From positions 47,823 through 111,822 of the forward strand of contig NZ_CP108089.1 of the NCBI RefSeq assembly GCF_036192275.1: a stretch of DNA of 64,000 nucleotides. Direction: 5' to 3'. The notes under the pieces were generated by a model. It did no database searches. It had not been told where the DNA came from and saw only the letters and a program-made list of their open reading frames with translations. Each line of letters begins with the position of its first letter. The stretch's first letter is position 1. This DNA comes from Streptomyces sp. NBC_00250. Lineage in GTDB: Bacteria; Actinomycetota; Actinomycetes; Streptomycetales; Streptomycetaceae. A program made the position numbers and the translations under genes. Below are positions 1 through 8,750 of this stretch, piece after piece.

Positions 1-806
1 AGCCTGCCCTGGAGCGTGAGCGCGATGAGCTGCTCCAACGGCTCGCGCAGGCCTCCCGGTCGGGCCAGGGTGGGCCGCAGCCAGAAGCCGACGACGGCGG
101 CGTTGAGCCGGCTGAGCTTCGCCGGGTCGAGCGCGGCGAACGCGGTACGGGAGGCGTTGCCGTACGTCACGAGCCGGCCGAAGTCGGCGAGCGAGCCGAG
201 TGCGTGGTCGAACAGGTCGCCGCCGGCCGCGTCCAGGATCACGTCCGCACGCAGCGCCAGCGGATACCGGGCGACCTCGTCGGCGCCCAGCTCCAGGGCG
301 AGCTTCTCCTTCTCCGCCGTGGACGCCTGCGCCAGGACGCGGCCCGCCCCGAACTCCCGGGCCAGCTGGACCGCGAGGCTGCCCACCCCACCCGCGGCGG
401 AGTGCACGACGACGCTCTCGCCGTTCTGGAGCCGGGCCGCGGAGCGCAGCAGGTGCCAGGCGGTGAGCCCCTGCGTCAGCAGGGCGAGGGCCCGGGGGGC
501 GTCCAGCTCCTCGGGGACCTCGACCAGAGCGGACTCCCGGGCGACCACGCGTTCCGCGTATCCGTGGGTGACCTTGGCCAGGACCCGGCGGCCGTCCTCC
601 GTACGGCCGACGACCTCGCCGCCGGGGATGTGGGGAAGCAGGTCGGGGGAGAGATAGGACCCGTCCACCTGCAACGTGTCGGCGAAGTTGACGCCGGCCG
701 CCTCCACGGTGAGCAGGGTCTCGCCGGGCCCGGGGACCGGGACGGGCACGTCGATGGGCGTGAGCACTTCGGGACCGCCGAAACGGTCGAACCGTATCGC
801 GAGCAT
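1..806 (-). CDS. Zinc-independent quinone oxidoreductase-type dehydrogenase (MDR superfamily), 3' end outside window
   Basis: The reading frame is open from an ATG at 806 to the window edge, about 268 codons, so the C-terminus is missing. The N-terminus reads MLAIRFDRFGGPEVLTPIDV, the standard start of NADPH:quinone oxidoreductase-like medium-chain dehydrogenases. It is followed by a GroES-like catalytic domain (GVNFADTLQVDG) and a nucleotide-binding motif (HSAAGGVGSLAVQLA). No structural zinc-site cysteines are visible, as in the QOR subgroup. Expected activity is NAD(P)H-dependent reduction of a quinone or enone in the cytoplasm; the substrate cannot be predicted. A second member of the same family lies downstream at 1233-2243 on the same strand, but the two are too different to be a recent duplication. 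Confidence 0.85.
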   Translation of the reverse strand, partial: MLAIRFDRFGGPEVLTPIDVPVPVPGPGETLLTVEAAGVNFADTLQVDGSYLSPDLLPHIPGGEVVGRTEDGRRVLAKVTHGYAERVVARESALVEVPEELDAPRALALLTQGLTAWHLLRSAARLQNGESVVVHSAAGGVGSLAVQLAREFGAGRVLAQASTAEKEKLALELGADEVARYPLALRADVILDAAGGDLFDHALGSLADFGRLVTYGNASRTAFAALDPAKLSRLNAAVVGFWLRPTLARPGGLREPLEQLIALTLQGR

Positions 807-867
807 GATCAGGACGTTACCCGGCGGCCCTGAGCCGTGGGTGCCGTTCCGCCCTGCCCCTTGGGGA

Positions 868-966
868 GTTGCTTCGTCCGGGCCCGGTGGGGGTTGCTTC
901 GTCCGGGCCCCGTGGAGAGTTGCTCCGTCCGGACCCCGTGGGGCGCTTCGTCCGGATCCGTGGGGC
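868..966. repeat. Degenerate tandem repeat, about 22-27 bp units
   Basis: Four imperfect units with the core CTTCGTCCGGGCCCCGTGG follow one another in the 430-bp gap between two dehydrogenase genes. Nothing else convincing lies in the gap apart from the inverted repeat at 1155-1218. Confidence 0.5.
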
Positions 967-1154
967 GGTGGGGCGCGTGACTCCGCCTCCGTACCGCCAC
1001 TGGCTCAACGGCCTCGCGGTGCCCTGGATGTTCTGTCCCGGGAGGTCGTGGACGGGTAAGCCAGGTCTCGGCTGAGGGATCTTGAAGGGGTGTGACCCAG
1101 ATACGCCAGAAACCCGCCAGAACTTGATCTTGGGCCTGCTGGGTGCCTGACGCT

Positions 1155-1218
1155 GTCGGGGATCTTGGCGATGGCGGTCGGCCATGCCCTCGACATCTCA
1201 GTCTCCAAGATCCCCGAC
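1155..1218 (-). terminator. Inverted repeat with 14-bp perfect arms behind the dehydrogenase
   Basis: GTCGGGGATCTTGG (1155-1168) pairs perfectly with CCAAGATCCCCGAC (1205-1218), with a 36-nt loop. It sits 15 bp past the stop of the minus-strand gene 1233-2243. It may be a terminator, but GGATCTTG-like words recur nearby and a transposase remnant lies at 2284, so an insertion-sequence end is an alternative. Confidence 0.4.
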
Positions 1219-1232
1219 CTCGTCACCCGCGA

Positions 1233-2243
1233 TCAGCTCTGCGTCTCCTCGCGGCGTCCAATAGCGGCCGCATCGGGTACGACGAGCAGCTTGCCGGTGG
1301 TACGCCGAGCCTCCAGATCGCTGTGGGCCTGGGCGGCCTCGGACAATGCGTATCGGCCCGTTACGGTGACCTCGAGCGCCTTGGAGCGCACCCACTCGAA
1401 CACATCGGCGGCCCGTCGGAGCAGTTCGGACCGATCGGCGATGAAGTCCCCGAGGCTGGGCCGGATCAGGGTCAGCGAACCGCCGTGGGCGAGCCGAATC
1501 GGATCGAACGGCGGCACGGCACCGCTTGCCGCGCCGAAGAGCACGAGATGGCCGCGGGTTCGCAGGCTGGCGAGGCTCGCATCGAAGGTGTGCGCGCCGA
1601 CGCCGTCGAAGACAACCGGCAGTCCCTGACCGCCGTTGAGCCGCCTCACCTCGGCCGCGAGATCGTCGACTGCGGAGGAAAGGATCACCTCAGCGGCCCC
1701 GGCACGCTTCGCCAGCTCGGCCTTCGCCGTGGTCGACGTCGTGCCGATCACCCTGCCGCCGAGATGGGTGATGAGCTGGGTCAAAAGCAGCCCCATGCCG
1801 CCGGCAGCCGCATGCACGAGCACCGTGTCGCCTCCCTGAACCGGGTAGGCATCCTTGATGAGATAGTGCGCGGTCATGCCTTGCAGGAGCACGGCGGCGG
1901 CGGTCTCGAAGCCGATGTCGTCGGGCAGCGGCACCAGCCGGGAGGAGTCCACGACGGCCCGCTCGGCATACGTGCCGGGAATCTCCACCCAGCCGACCCG
2001 GTCCCCGACCGCGACGTCGGCGACGCCGGGTCCGACTTCGACGACCGTGCCGGCGCCCTCAGAGCCCGGGGTGAAGGGCAGCGGGTGGCTGTACCGGCCT
2101 TCGCGGTAGTAGACGTCGAGGAAGTTGACCCCGGATGCGGCGACCTCCACGACCGCCTCGCCCGGACCCGGCCGCGGCTGGTCCACCTCGGCCTCCTGCA
2201 GCACCTCGGGACCGCCCACTTCGTACACCTGAATCGCTCGCAT
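1233..2243 (-). CDS. NADPH:quinone oxidoreductase (zinc-independent MDR family)
   Basis: This is a complete 336-residue protein, the normal length for the QOR family. It starts MRAIQVYEVGGPEVLQ and has the GroES-like domain (GVNFLDVYYREGRY, residues about 38-52). The Rossmann motif HAAAGGMGLLLTQLI (about 148-162) binds NADPH, and FDGVGAHTFDASLASL is the typical QOR signature further on. It should catalyse one- or two-electron reduction of quinones or unsaturated carbonyls in the cytoplasm. It stands alone: upstream lies the IS481 remnant, downstream a repeat and a possible terminator, so nothing ties it to the polyketide cluster. Annotation to family level is safe; substrate is unknown. Confidence 0.9.
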   Translation of the reverse strand: MRAIQVYEVGGPEVLQEAEVDQPRPGPGEAVVEVAASGVNFLDVYYREGRYSHPLPFTPGSEGAGTVVEVGPGVADVAVGDRVGWVEIPGTYAERAVVDSSRLVPLPDDIGFETAAAVLLQGMTAHYLIKDAYPVQGGDTVLVHAAAGGMGLLLTQLITHLGGRVIGTTSTTAKAELAKRAGAAEVILSSAVDDLAAEVRRLNGGQGLPVVFDGVGAHTFDASLASLRTRGHLVLFGAASGAVPPFDPIRLAHGGSLTLIRPSLGDFIADRSELLRRAADVFEWVRSKALEVTVTGRYALSEAAQAHSDLEARRTTGKLLVVPDAAAIGRREETQS

Positions 2244-2283
2244 GACCCTCCAATAACGGCTAGTCCCCCACTAACCCCGTTGA

Positions 2284-2575
2284 CGGCGATCCGATTCCCG
2301 GCAAGGAACGCTGGCTACGGCTACCTGCACACCGCCGTCGACGACCACTCCCGCCTCGCCTACAGCGAGATCCACGCGGACGAGAAGAAGGAGACCGCCA
2401 CCGCCTTCTGGCAACGGGCCCACGCCTTCTTCACCGGCGCTGGGATCACCGTCGAACGGGTTCTGACCGACAACGGCTCCTGCTACCGCTCACGCGACTG
2501 GCGCGACAGCCTGGCGGCGGCCGGGATCACCCACAAACGAACCCGGCCCTACCGGCCCCAGACCACACGCAAGCC
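2284..2575 (+). pseudogene. IS481-family transposase fragment (integrase core, truncated both ends)
   Basis: An open stretch translates to an rve-type core: GYGYLHTAVDDHSRLAYSEI, then FWQRAHAFFTGAGITVERV, then LTDNGSCYRSRDW and KRTRPYRPQT. Two DDE aspartates are present (VDDHSR and LTDNGS). Homology stops immediately after RPYRPQT, just before the usual NGKVERFN with the catalytic Glu. The N-terminal HTH region is also missing. It is therefore an inactive remnant. It lies between a dehydrogenase and an MFS gene and marks a past insertion or recombination point at the left boundary of the cluster region. Confidence 0.85.
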
Positions 2576-2603
2576 GCGTCCCCAACCTGACGAGGCAATA
2601 CAC

Positions 2604-3890
2604 CTAGACAGCACGTTCCGGAACGCGGTCCCTGGATTCCGGGTGATCTTGATCATCGGCCGTGGCGGCGGCACGCAGCGCCGCCTCGACCCGACGGTTG
2701 CTGGTCATGGTGGCGGTGACGGCGGTCATGGTGAGGAGGAGGCCGGCGGCGGTGTAGAGCGGGGTGCGGACGTCGTACGTGGTGGCCAGCCAGCCGCCCA
2801 GGAAGGCGCCGAACGGGGCGGCGCACATGGCGAGCATGCGGGAGGTGGAGGCGACCCGGCCCATCAGGTGGGCGGGGACGATCGACTGCCGGAGGGAGGG
2901 GGCGAGCACCATCGTGGCGCCCATGCCCGCTCCGCAGACGGCGAGTGCGAGGCCGGCGACGTACGGGTTCGGGGCGGCGGCAAGGCCCAGGATGGCGAGT
3001 CCCTCGACTGCTGCCGTGCAGGTCAGCGCGGTGCCGGTGCCGAGTCGCCGACCGAGGAAGGAGGCGATGCCCGCGCCGAGCAGACCGCCGGTGGCCTCCG
3101 CCGTGAGGAGCAGGCCGAAGCCGAAGGTGCCGATGCCCAGACGATCGCGAGCGAAGAGGGCGAGCACGGTCTCCACGGCGAGGAAGGCGACGTTCCCGAC
3201 CGCCGGACGCAGCGCGAGCCCGAGCAGCAACCGATCCCGGAACACGTACGAGGCGCCGGCGCGTGCCTGCCGCAGCAGTGACTCACGGGCCTGCGGTACG
3301 GGCCGGGGTGCGGCGGGCAGCGAGCGTACGAGCAGTGCGGAGACCGCGAACGAGACAGCGTCGGCGAGCAGCGGAACCGCCCGCCCGAGCGCGAGCAGGG
3401 CACTGCCCGCGGGCGGCCCGGCGAAGCCCGACGCGGCGGTCTGGGTGCCGCGCAGGCGGGAGTTGGCGCGCTCCAGGAGCGCGGGGTCGCGGCCGAGCAG
3501 ATCCGGCAGATAGGCCGTGGCGGCCGTGTCGAAGAAGAGTCCGCCGAGGCCGAGGAGGAAGGCGACGGCCGCGAGCAGGGGAATGCTCAGCGCGTCGAGC
3601 GCGGCGGCTGCCGCCGGTATCGCGAGCAGCACCGCACGCACCGCGTCCGTGACCCACATCGTGCGCCGGCGGTCCCAGCGGTCCACCAGGGCACCGCCGA
3701 GCACCCCGAAGAGCAGCCACGGCAGTGTTCCGGCGGCCGCGACGACGGCGAGCGCCATCGGGTCCCGCGTCAACGTCAGCGCGAGCAGCGGCAGTGCGGC
3801 GTGCGACACCCCGTCACCGAGCGAGGATATTGTCTGCGCGGTCCACAGCCGTCCGAACCCGGTCGGCAGCTTCCGAAGGTCTGAATTCAC
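2604..3890 (-). CDS. MFS exporter (EntS/MFS_3-like)
   Basis: A 428-residue, strongly hydrophobic protein with about 12 predicted membrane spans. It opens with FGRLWTAQTISSLGDGVSHAALPLLALTLT, and the loop motif ALVDRWDRRRTMWVTD, typical of drug and siderophore exporters of the MFS_3 group, follows the second span. The start is GTG at 3890, overlapping the stop of the upstream regulator by 4 bp (GTGA) and preceded by a GGGGAG Shine-Dalgarno. The two genes form one operon, so the pump is most likely induced by relief of the ArsR-like repressor in response to a toxic small molecule. It may serve resistance or export for the neighbouring polyketide cluster, but that is inference from position only. 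Confidence 0.9.
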   Translation of the reverse strand: MNSDLRKLPTGFGRLWTAQTISSLGDGVSHAALPLLALTLTRDPMALAVVAAAGTLPWLLFGVLGGALVDRWDRRRTMWVTDAVRAVLLAIPAAAAALDALSIPLLAAVAFLLGLGGLFFDTAATAYLPDLLGRDPALLERANSRLRGTQTAASGFAGPPAGSALLALGRAVPLLADAVSFAVSALLVRSLPAAPRPVPQARESLLRQARAGASYVFRDRLLLGLALRPAVGNVAFLAVETVLALFARDRLGIGTFGFGLLLTAEATGGLLGAGIASFLGRRLGTGTALTCTAAVEGLAILGLAAAPNPYVAGLALAVCGAGMGATMVLAPSLRQSIVPAHLMGRVASTSRMLAMCAAPFGAFLGGWLATTYDVRTPLYTAAGLLLTMTAVTATMTSNRRVEAALRAAATADDQDHPESRDRVPERAV

Positions 3891-4426
3891 TTGGTCTCCC
3901 CTTCGGTCTGCGCGCGCGATGCCGGGTGGAACAGGGCGAAGACGAGTGACGCGTCCGGCAGCGACGGATCGGACAGCTCCCGGTACTCCTTCGCCAGTGC
4001 CTGCAGCCGCGCCCCCAGCTCCGCGAACTGCTCGTCGGTGAGTCGCAGATGCATCATCCCCACGTGCCGCTCGCCGTCCGCCGGCGCTGCCTCCAGGTCC
4101 GCCACCGCATGCCGCATCAGCATGTCCGGGCCTCCCTCGCCCGGATCCGGCAGCACGATCGACCGCGCGGCCATCGCGTAGTACCGCTCGGTGACCCCCC
4201 GGACCTTCCGGGTGCGGACCACCTTCACCAGGCCGGCCCGTTCGAGCAGCCGTACGTGGTAGCTGGAGCTCCCCTTCGCGAGGCCCACTCGCTCGGCGAT
4301 CTGCGTGATCGTCGCGGGCTCGAAGCGGAGCACGGCCATGATCCGGTGGCGCGTGAGGTTGGAGACGGCGCGTAGCTGCTCGTCAGTGGTGACGTGGAGC
4401 GCCTCGGGAACTTCGTCGGTAGGCAT
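3887..4426 (-). CDS. ArsR-like winged-helix transcriptional regulator
   Basis: A 179-residue protein. Residues 15-85 form a winged helix: LRAVSNLTRHRIMAVLRFEP, then ITQIAERVGLAKGSSSYHVR as helix-turn-helix, then LLERAGLVKVVRTRKVRG as wing. This is the ArsR/HTH_20 pattern; there are no clustered cysteines for metal sensing. The C-terminal half (LRLTDEQFAELGARLQALAKEYREL) is helical and probably holds the effector or dimer surface. It is the first gene of a two-gene operon with the MFS exporter. A perfect inverted repeat at 4433-4454, immediately upstream of the start codon, is the likely autoregulatory operator. Role inferred: repressor of the exporter. Confidence 0.9.
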   Translation of the reverse strand: MPTDEVPEALHVTTDEQLRAVSNLTRHRIMAVLRFEPATITQIAERVGLAKGSSSYHVRLLERAGLVKVVRTRKVRGVTERYYAMAARSIVLPDPGEGGPDMLMRHAVADLEAAPADGERHVGMMHLRLTDEQFAELGARLQALAKEYRELSDPSLPDASLVFALFHPASRAQTEGETK

Positions 4427-4432
4427 GAGCTA

Positions 4433-4454
4433 ATGGTCAACGTTTCTTGACCAT
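4433..4454. promoter_or_regulatory. Perfect 8-bp inverted repeat, probable operator of the regulator/exporter operon
   Basis: ATGGTCAA (4433-4440), a 6-bp spacer, then TTGACCAT (4447-4454). It lies 7 bp upstream of the regulator start at 4426, the place where an ArsR-type repressor would block transcription of its own operon. Confidence 0.7.
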
Positions 4455-4577
4455 TGGGCAAGGGGTTTTCGCTCCGACTTCCGGAATCAGCCATTCAGCA
4501 AGTGAGGGCGCTCCACGCGGGATTCAAGAGCCACTCGCCACTCTGGTCCCCGACAGGACAAGGGACGAGGGGCGGAG

Positions 4578-5669
4578 ATGGCGCACCAGCTCACCGGGGA
4601 ACGGCCGGCGACGGACACCGGGCAGGGGCACGCCGACACCCGGCACGGGGACAGCGACCCCGTCCCGGCCTGGTTCGCGAACGCCGTGTTCGGAAACCTG
4701 CCGCGCTCCGACCAGCGGCGCTGCGCCACCGCCTACCTCCGGGCGCTGCTCACCTCGCCCGGACGCAAGACCGTCCGCGCGATGGCGAACTCCACCACGG
4801 ACCTCCAGGCCCTCCAGCAGTTCGTCAACGCCAGCCCCTGGGACTGGCGGCCGGCCCGCCGGGCGCTCGGCCGCCTCGCGGCCGAGCGGATGAACCTGCG
4901 GGCCACCGTCGTCGACCTCGCCCTCGTCCCCAAGTACGGCGAGCAGATCGTGGGCGTCCACCGGCGGCCCACCCCCACCGGCGGCTCCGTCAACTGTCAG
5001 GTCTCGCTCGGCATGTTCCTCACCGAACGGGGCCGGAGCCTGCCCGTCGACTGGCGGCTCTACCTCAACCGCGCCTGGGGCGAGGACAAGGCGCACCGGC
5101 AGCGCGCCCGGGTCCCCGACGGGGTACGCCGCCGCCCCCTGGAGGAGCTGGCGCTCGAACTCCTCGACGAGGCGCCGGAGCCGCGGCGGGGCCGTACTCC
5201 GCCCGTGATCCTCGATCTGCGCGGCACCGGAGACACCTGCCGCGCCGCGGCCGGTCTCCTCGACCGCGGCGCGGACTTCCTGCTGTCCCTGGGTGAGGCC
5301 GAGCGGCGGCGGGCCAACCTGTTGAAGCCGCCGGTACGCGGACCCCTGGTGACTCTCGCCTCCCCGGCACGCCTCGACCTGCCGGGATACGGAGCGGGCC
5401 GCTTCCGGCTCCTCACCGAGTGGTCCCCGGCGCGCGACCGCCCCAGACAGGTGTGGCTGACCAACATCCTGGACGGTGCGTCGAACGACTTCCTCGCCCT
5501 GCTGCGGCTCAGGAACACTTCCGGCGGAGCGCTGACGGCCATCAGCGAGGACTACGGGATGGCGGACTTCACGGGCCGGTCGTTCCCCGGCTGGAACCAC
5601 CACATGACGCTGGTGTCCGCGGCGTACGCGGTGGACACGCTGGAGCTCGGCGACGACGACGTGCCGTAG
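4578..5669 (+). CDS. IS701-like transposase-family protein, probably domesticated
   Basis: A 363-residue protein with an AGGGGCGGAG ribosome site just before the ATG. It resembles IS701-type DDE transposases along most of its length: DQRRCATAYLRALL and GRKTVRAMA in the N-terminal region, VPKYGEQIVGVHRR in the core, NCQVSLGMFL followed by LPVDWRLYLNRAWGED, and GRSFPGWNHHMTLVSAA near the end. The family's catalytic DDTG motif reads DLAL here, so the second Asp is lost. No terminal inverted repeats or target duplications were seen around it. A distant relative with an even more altered motif lies at 45824-46993, and the two bracket the polyketide cluster. A non-transposing regulatory or DNA-binding role is possible but unproven. 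Confidence 0.75.
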   Translation: MAHQLTGERPATDTGQGHADTRHGDSDPVPAWFANAVFGNLPRSDQRRCATAYLRALLTSPGRKTVRAMANSTTDLQALQQFVNASPWDWRPARRALGRLAAERMNLRATVVDLALVPKYGEQIVGVHRRPTPTGGSVNCQVSLGMFLTERGRSLPVDWRLYLNRAWGEDKAHRQRARVPDGVRRRPLEELALELLDEAPEPRRGRTPPVILDLRGTGDTCRAAAGLLDRGADFLLSLGEAERRRANLLKPPVRGPLVTLASPARLDLPGYGAGRFRLLTEWSPARDRPRQVWLTNILDGASNDFLALLRLRNTSGGALTAISEDYGMADFTGRSFPGWNHHMTLVSAAYAVDTLELGDDDVP

Positions 5670-5694
5670 TGCCGTAACTCGCCCGCTCGTCGAC

Positions 5695-5728
5695 GAAGGG
5701 CCCGCAGGCGGTTGCCTGCGGGCCCTTC
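5695..5728. terminator. Bidirectional hairpin terminator between convergent genes
   Basis: GAAGGGCCCGCAGGC pairs perfectly with its complement across a GGTT tetraloop (15-bp stem). It sits between the ends of the IS701-like gene (plus strand) and the carboxylase gene (minus strand). Confidence 0.85.
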
Positions 5729-5750
5729 GTGCCGTGTTCGGCGTCTGCAG

Positions 5751-7505
5751 TCAGTCCTTGATGTCGCAGATCGCGGCGCCGGAGGTGACCGAGGCGCCGA
5801 CCTCGGCGGCCAGGTCCTTGATGGTGCCGGAGCGGTGGGCGTTGAGCGGCTGCTCCATCTTCATGGCCTCCAGGACGACGATCAGGTCGCCTTCCTTGAC
5901 CTCCTGGCCCTCCTCGACCGCGATCTTGACGATCGTGCCCTGCATCGGGGAGGCGAGGGTGTCGCCGGAGGCGGCCGGGCCGGACTTCTTGGCGGCGCGG
6001 CGCTTCGGCTTCGCACCCGCCGCGAGCCCGGTCCGGGCCAGCTTCATCCCCAGGGCGAAGGGGAGGGAGACTTCGAGGCGCTTGCCGCCGACCTCGACCA
6101 CGATCGTCTCGCGACCTGCCTCGTCCTCCTCCGTGTCCGCGCCGGCGGGGGCGAAGGGCTTGATGTCGTTGACGAACTCGGTCTCGATCCACCGGGTGTG
6201 GACCCGGAACGGGTCGGCGGTGAAGTCGGGGTCCACCACCACGGCCTGGTGGAACGGGATGGCGGTGGCCATGCCCTCGACCTTGAACTCGCCGAGCGCG
6301 CGGGCGGCGCGCTGCAGGGCCTGCTCGCGGGTGGCACCCGTCACGATCAGCTTGGCCAGGAGCGAGTCCCAGGCCGGGCCGATCACCGAGCCGGACTCCA
6401 CGCCCGCGTCGAGGCGGACGCCGGGGCCGGTCGGCGGGGCGAAGAGGGTGACGGTGCCGGGGGCGGGCAGGAAGCCGCGGCCCGGGTCCTCGCCGTTGAT
6501 GCGGAACTCGAACGAGTGACCCCTTATGGCCGGGTCGTCGTAGCCGAGCTCCTCGCCGTCGGCGATGCGGAACATCTCGCGGACGAGGTCGATGCCGGTG
6601 ACCTCTTCGGTGACCGGGTGTTCGACCTGGAGGCGGGTGTTGACCTCCAGGAAGGAGATCGTGCCGTCGGTGCCGACGAGGAACTCGACCGTGCCGGCGC
6701 CGACGTAGCCGGCTTCCTTCAGGATCGCCTTGGACGCCGCGTACAGCTCGGCGTTCTGCGCCTCGGACAGGAACGGCGCGGGGGCCTCCTCCACCAGCTT
6801 CTGGTGGCGGCGCTGCAGCGAGCAGTCACGGGTGGAGACGACGACCACGTTGCCGTGGGAGTCGGCCAGGCACTGCGTCTCGACGTGGCGGGGCTTGTCG
6901 AGGTAGCGCTCGACGAAGCACTCGCCCCGGCCGAACGCGGCAACGGCCTCACGCACGGCCGAGTCGTACAGCTCCGGGACCTCCTCCAGCGTCCGGGCGA
7001 CCTTCAGACCACGGCCGCCGCCGCCGAAGGCGGCCTTGATCGCGATCGGCAGCCCGTGCTCCTCGGCGAACGCCACGACCTCATCCGCACCCGAGACCGG
7101 GTCGGGGGTGCCCGCGACGAGCGGGGCACCGGCACGCTGGGCGATGTGACGGGCCGCCACCTTGTCACCCAGATCACGGATCGCCTGCGGCGGCGGACCG
7201 ATCCACGTCAGACCCGCGTCCAGCACGGCCTGCGCGAACTCGGCGTTCTCCGAAAGGAACCCGTAACCGGGGTGGACCGCGTCCGCACCCGAGTCCTTCG
7301 CCGCCTGCAACACCTTCGCCATGTCCAGATAACTGGTCGCCGGAGTGTCACCGCCCAGAGCGAACGCCTCATCAGCCGCCCGGACATGCAGAGCATCCCG
7401 GTCCGGCTCGGCGTACACGGCCACGCTGCCGATACCCGCATCCCGGCACGCCCGGGCCACACGGACAGCGATTTCGCCACGGTTGGCGATGAGCACCTTG
7501 CGCAC
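5751..7505 (-). CDS. Acyl-CoA carboxylase alpha subunit (biotin carboxylase + BCCP)
   Basis: A 584-residue fused biotin carboxylase and biotin carboxyl carrier protein, the usual actinobacterial acetyl/propionyl-CoA carboxylase A-chain. It starts [20 protein letters not shown]. The ATP-grasp domain includes [11 protein letters not shown] and [20 protein letters not shown] (about residues 115-330), and the C-terminal BCCP has [12 protein letters not shown] with biotinyl-Lys549. With an AccB-type beta chain, encoded elsewhere, it makes malonyl- or methylmalonyl-CoA. Inside a PKS cluster whose ATs all look malonyl-specific, its likely job is to raise malonyl-CoA supply, as the carboxylase genes in the coelimycin cluster do. 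A pair of 14-bp direct repeats lies directly upstream. Confidence 0.93.
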   Translation of the reverse strand: MRKVLIANRGEIAVRVARACRDAGIGSVAVYAEPDRDALHVRAADEAFALGGDTPATSYLDMAKVLQAAKDSGADAVHPGYGFLSENAEFAQAVLDAGLTWIGPPPQAIRDLGDKVAARHIAQRAGAPLVAGTPDPVSGADEVVAFAEEHGLPIAIKAAFGGGGRGLKVARTLEEVPELYDSAVREAVAAFGRGECFVERYLDKPRHVETQCLADSHGNVVVVSTRDCSLQRRHQKLVEEAPAPFLSEAQNAELYAASKAILKEAGYVGAGTVEFLVGTDGTISFLEVNTRLQVEHPVTEEVTGIDLVREMFRIADGEELGYDDPAIRGHSFEFRINGEDPGRGFLPAPGTVTLFAPPTGPGVRLDAGVESGSVIGPAWDSLLAKLIVTGATREQALQRAARALGEFKVEGMATAIPFHQAVVVDPDFTADPFRVHTRWIETEFVNDIKPFAPAGADTEEDEAGRETIVVEVGGKRLEVSLPFALGMKLARTGLAAGAKPKRRAAKKSGPAASGDTLASPMQGTIVKIAVEEGQEVKEGDLIVVLEAMKMEQPLNAHRSGTIKDLAAEVGASVTSGAAICDIKD

Positions 7506-7516
7506 GACGGCTCCTC

Positions 7517-7553
7517 ATACCTGTTTCACGGCATACGTGATACCTGTTTCACG
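7517..7553. promoter_or_regulatory. Paired direct repeats in the carboxylase promoter
   Basis: ATACCTGTTTCACG occurs twice (7517-7530 and 7540-7553), 23 bp apart. Between them TCACG-GCATA-CGTGA (7526-7540) forms an inverted repeat. The block starts 12 bp upstream of the carboxylase start at 7505, so it is a candidate regulator-binding site in its leader. Confidence 0.55.
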
Positions 7554-7586
7554 ACAAACGGAATGTACGACGCATGTGGCGGGAAT

Positions 7587-8750
7587 TCATGCCACGGACG
7601 GGACCATCCGTGTCCCGTGCCGGTGCGGCTGAAGCGGCAGATGCGCTTCCACCTGGGTCCCGTGCCCCCGCGAGCTGCTCACGGTCAGCCGGCCGCCGGC
7701 GTCCTCCATCCGCTCCGTCATGGAACGGAAGCCCTGATGGGCGTGGCCGGGCCGCAGCACCCGCTCGACGTCGAACCCGCGACCGTCGTCCTCGACGCTC
7801 GCGTACGCCCACCAGCGGGTGGAGCGCACCGAGACCTTCACCCGCCCGGCCTTGGAGTGCGCGAAGCTGTTGCGCAGCGCCTCCCGGACCGTGAGGTACA
7901 GGTCCCGGCGCCGTACGTCGGGCAGGAGGCCCTCGTCGCCCGTCACCTTCACGGTGACCTGGACCCCGTCCGGCGCGGCCCCGACCGCGAACGCGCGCAG
8001 CGCCACGTCGAGCGGCGGGACGACGGACCGCTCCCGCACCCCGCCGACCAGGTCGCGCAGCCGCTGGTCCGTGGCCCGCAGTGCGTCCCGGGCGGCCGCG
8101 ATCCGGTCGGCGGTGACCGGATCCAGCGGCTCGTCGCAGTCCTCCAGGGCCTCCCGGGCCGCGGTGACGCCGTCGGCGACATCGTCGTGGAGCTCGCGGG
8201 AGATCCGGCGCTGCTCATGCCAGCAGCACTCGGACTGGTCCGCCGAGCCGGTGCTTTCGCCCGCCCGCCGGGCCGCCTCGCCGAGGACCCGCACAGATCC
8301 CTCGTCGAGGCGGCCGCTCTCCATCATCTGCAGCATGGCGCACTCCATGAGCAGGACGGCCGCCGCCGCGTTGTGGTGGGGTGCCAACGTCACCGGCGGG
8401 GTGGGGGGTGGCCCGGGGTCGGCCGCGAGGTCGGTGCCGAACGCGGCGGCCAGGACGGCACGGGCCCGGTCGTTCAGGGCCTGCCGTACGGAACTGTCCC
8501 AGCGGACAGCCTTGTTCAGCGTCGCCGGGAGCGCCGACTCGAACCGGCGCAGCACCGCGTCCAGGCATTCGGAACCCGGCCCCTCCGCGGAGCGCGCCGG
8601 CTTCCGGGGCACGAACTGCCGCGCGACGTGGGGCCCGGCCGGCCCGGGGGCCGCCTGCTGTGCCACACGGACGAGTCCTTCCTGCAGGGCCTCGGCGAAA
8701 CCGGGGCCGATGACGGACTCCCAGCCGCCGACCGCGACCTCGGCGGTCAT
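7587..8750 (-). CDS. Soluble sensor histidine kinase, HPK7/NarL-type, without adjacent response regulator
   Basis: 387 residues, translationally coupled to the upstream flavin reductase (ATGA overlap at 8747-8750). The dimerisation/phosphoacceptor segment is RRISRELHDDVADGV with His188. The ATPase domain has REALRNSFAHSKAGRVKVSV (N box), VEDDGRGFD (G1) and HQGFRSMTERMEDAGGRL (G2). No transmembrane helix is predicted; the N-terminal 150 residues are a cytoplasmic sensory region with no family I recognise. Kinases of this class normally pair with a LuxR-type response regulator, but none is encoded nearby. Coupling to a flavin reductase suggests that it might sense a flavin or redox state, but that is inference. 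Confidence 0.88.
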   Translation of the reverse strand: MTAEVAVGGWESVIGPGFAEALQEGLVRVAQQAAPGPAGPHVARQFVPRKPARSAEGPGSECLDAVLRRFESALPATLNKAVRWDSSVRQALNDRARAVLAAAFGTDLAADPGPPPTPPVTLAPHHNAAAAVLLMECAMLQMMESGRLDEGSVRVLGEAARRAGESTGSADQSECCWHEQRRISRELHDDVADGVTAAREALEDCDEPLDPVTADRIAAARDALRATDQRLRDLVGGVRERSVVPPLDVALRAFAVGAAPDGVQVTVKVTGDEGLLPDVRRRDLYLTVREALRNSFAHSKAGRVKVSVRSTRWWAYASVEDDGRGFDVERVLRPGHAHQGFRSMTERMEDAGGRLTVSSSRGHGTQVEAHLPLQPHRHGTRMVPSVA

